Below the pieces are notes generated by a model. That model was not told the origin of the DNA. It did not search any database and saw nothing but the letters and a program-made list of their open reading frames with translations. Shown here piece after piece: positions 63,982 through 64,000 of a DNA stretch of 64,000 nucleotides. The stretch is from an uncultured Rhizobiaceae group bacterium. GTDB taxonomy: Bacteria > Pseudomonadota > Alphaproteobacteria > Rhizobiales > Rhizobiaceae. Location: assembly GCA_938010435.1 (NCBI GenBank), contig CALLUS010000017.1, forward strand, positions 1 through 64,000, written 5' to 3'. Every line of letters starts with the position of its first letter. The first letter of the stretch is position 1. The translations under genes and the position numbers were made by a program.

Positions 63982-64000
63982 GTCAAACCATTCCTATTGA

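Overview
The window looks like a chromosomal segment of a marine-type alphaproteobacterium with moderate G+C, judged by eye. The basis is the gene families: heterotetrameric sarcosine oxidase, a protocatechuate 4,5-cleavage pathway, a ccoNOQP terminal oxidase and UgpC/MalK-type sugar ABC transport. No rRNA, tRNA, CRISPR array, integrase or insertion sequence was recognised. Genus cannot be fixed from this sequence alone.

Layout. (1) 0.3-5.7 kb: a sarcosine oxidase operon, soxB-cupin-soxD-soxA-soxG, with an unusual cupin gene between soxB and soxD. (2) 5.8-8.3 kb: two alpha/beta-hydrolase-like proteins flanking an isoprenylcysteine-methyltransferase-like membrane protein. (3) 8.3-32.1 kb: a Wzx/Wzy-type surface polysaccharide island. 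It holds Wzz, a FlaA1/CapD-like dehydratase, an O-antigen ligase, an initiating sugar phosphotransferase, three DegT aminotransferases, a WecB-like epimerase, two glycosyltransferases, three sulfotransferases, a NodB-like deacetylase, two methyltransferases, an RmlD-like reductase, a Wzy polymerase and a Wzx flippase. A secreted serralysin-like RTX protease is embedded in it. (4) 32.1-39.7 kb: a complete 4-hydroxybenzoate/protocatechuate meta-cleavage module. gntR-pobA-galB-ligK-galD-ligI run leftward and ligABC run rightward from a shared regulatory region with two matching operator-like sites. (5) 39.8-48.2 kb: a lone acyltransferase, then a leftward cbb3 oxidase operon: DUF1971 gene, membrane protein, ccoNOQP, a tiny membrane protein, DUF2189, ccoI, ccoS. 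(6) 48.3-59.8 kb: a LacI regulator diverging from a long sugar-acid operon with ABC transporter, cytochrome b561-like protein, 2-hydroxyacid dehydrogenase, two SDRs, gluconokinase, idonate-type dehydrogenase and SMP-30 lactonase. (7) 59.9-64.0 kb: five translationally coupled leftward genes around a Rieske/FMN/iron-sulfur glutamate-synthase-like protein and a ferric-reductase/Rieske membrane protein.

How the genes work together. Region 4 should take 4-hydroxybenzoate to pyruvate plus oxaloacetate. Region 6 reads as uptake and oxidation/reduction of idonate, ketogluconate or gluconate into 6-phosphogluconate. Region 3 probably makes a sulfated, amino-sugar-containing surface polysaccharide. 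Region 7 is the best candidate for an undescribed system: a membrane electron-transfer chain with two separate Rieske centres, a probable haem-binding membrane domain, an FMN/3Fe-4S flavoprotein and a four-cysteine domain predicted to lie outside the membrane. Its substrate is unknown.
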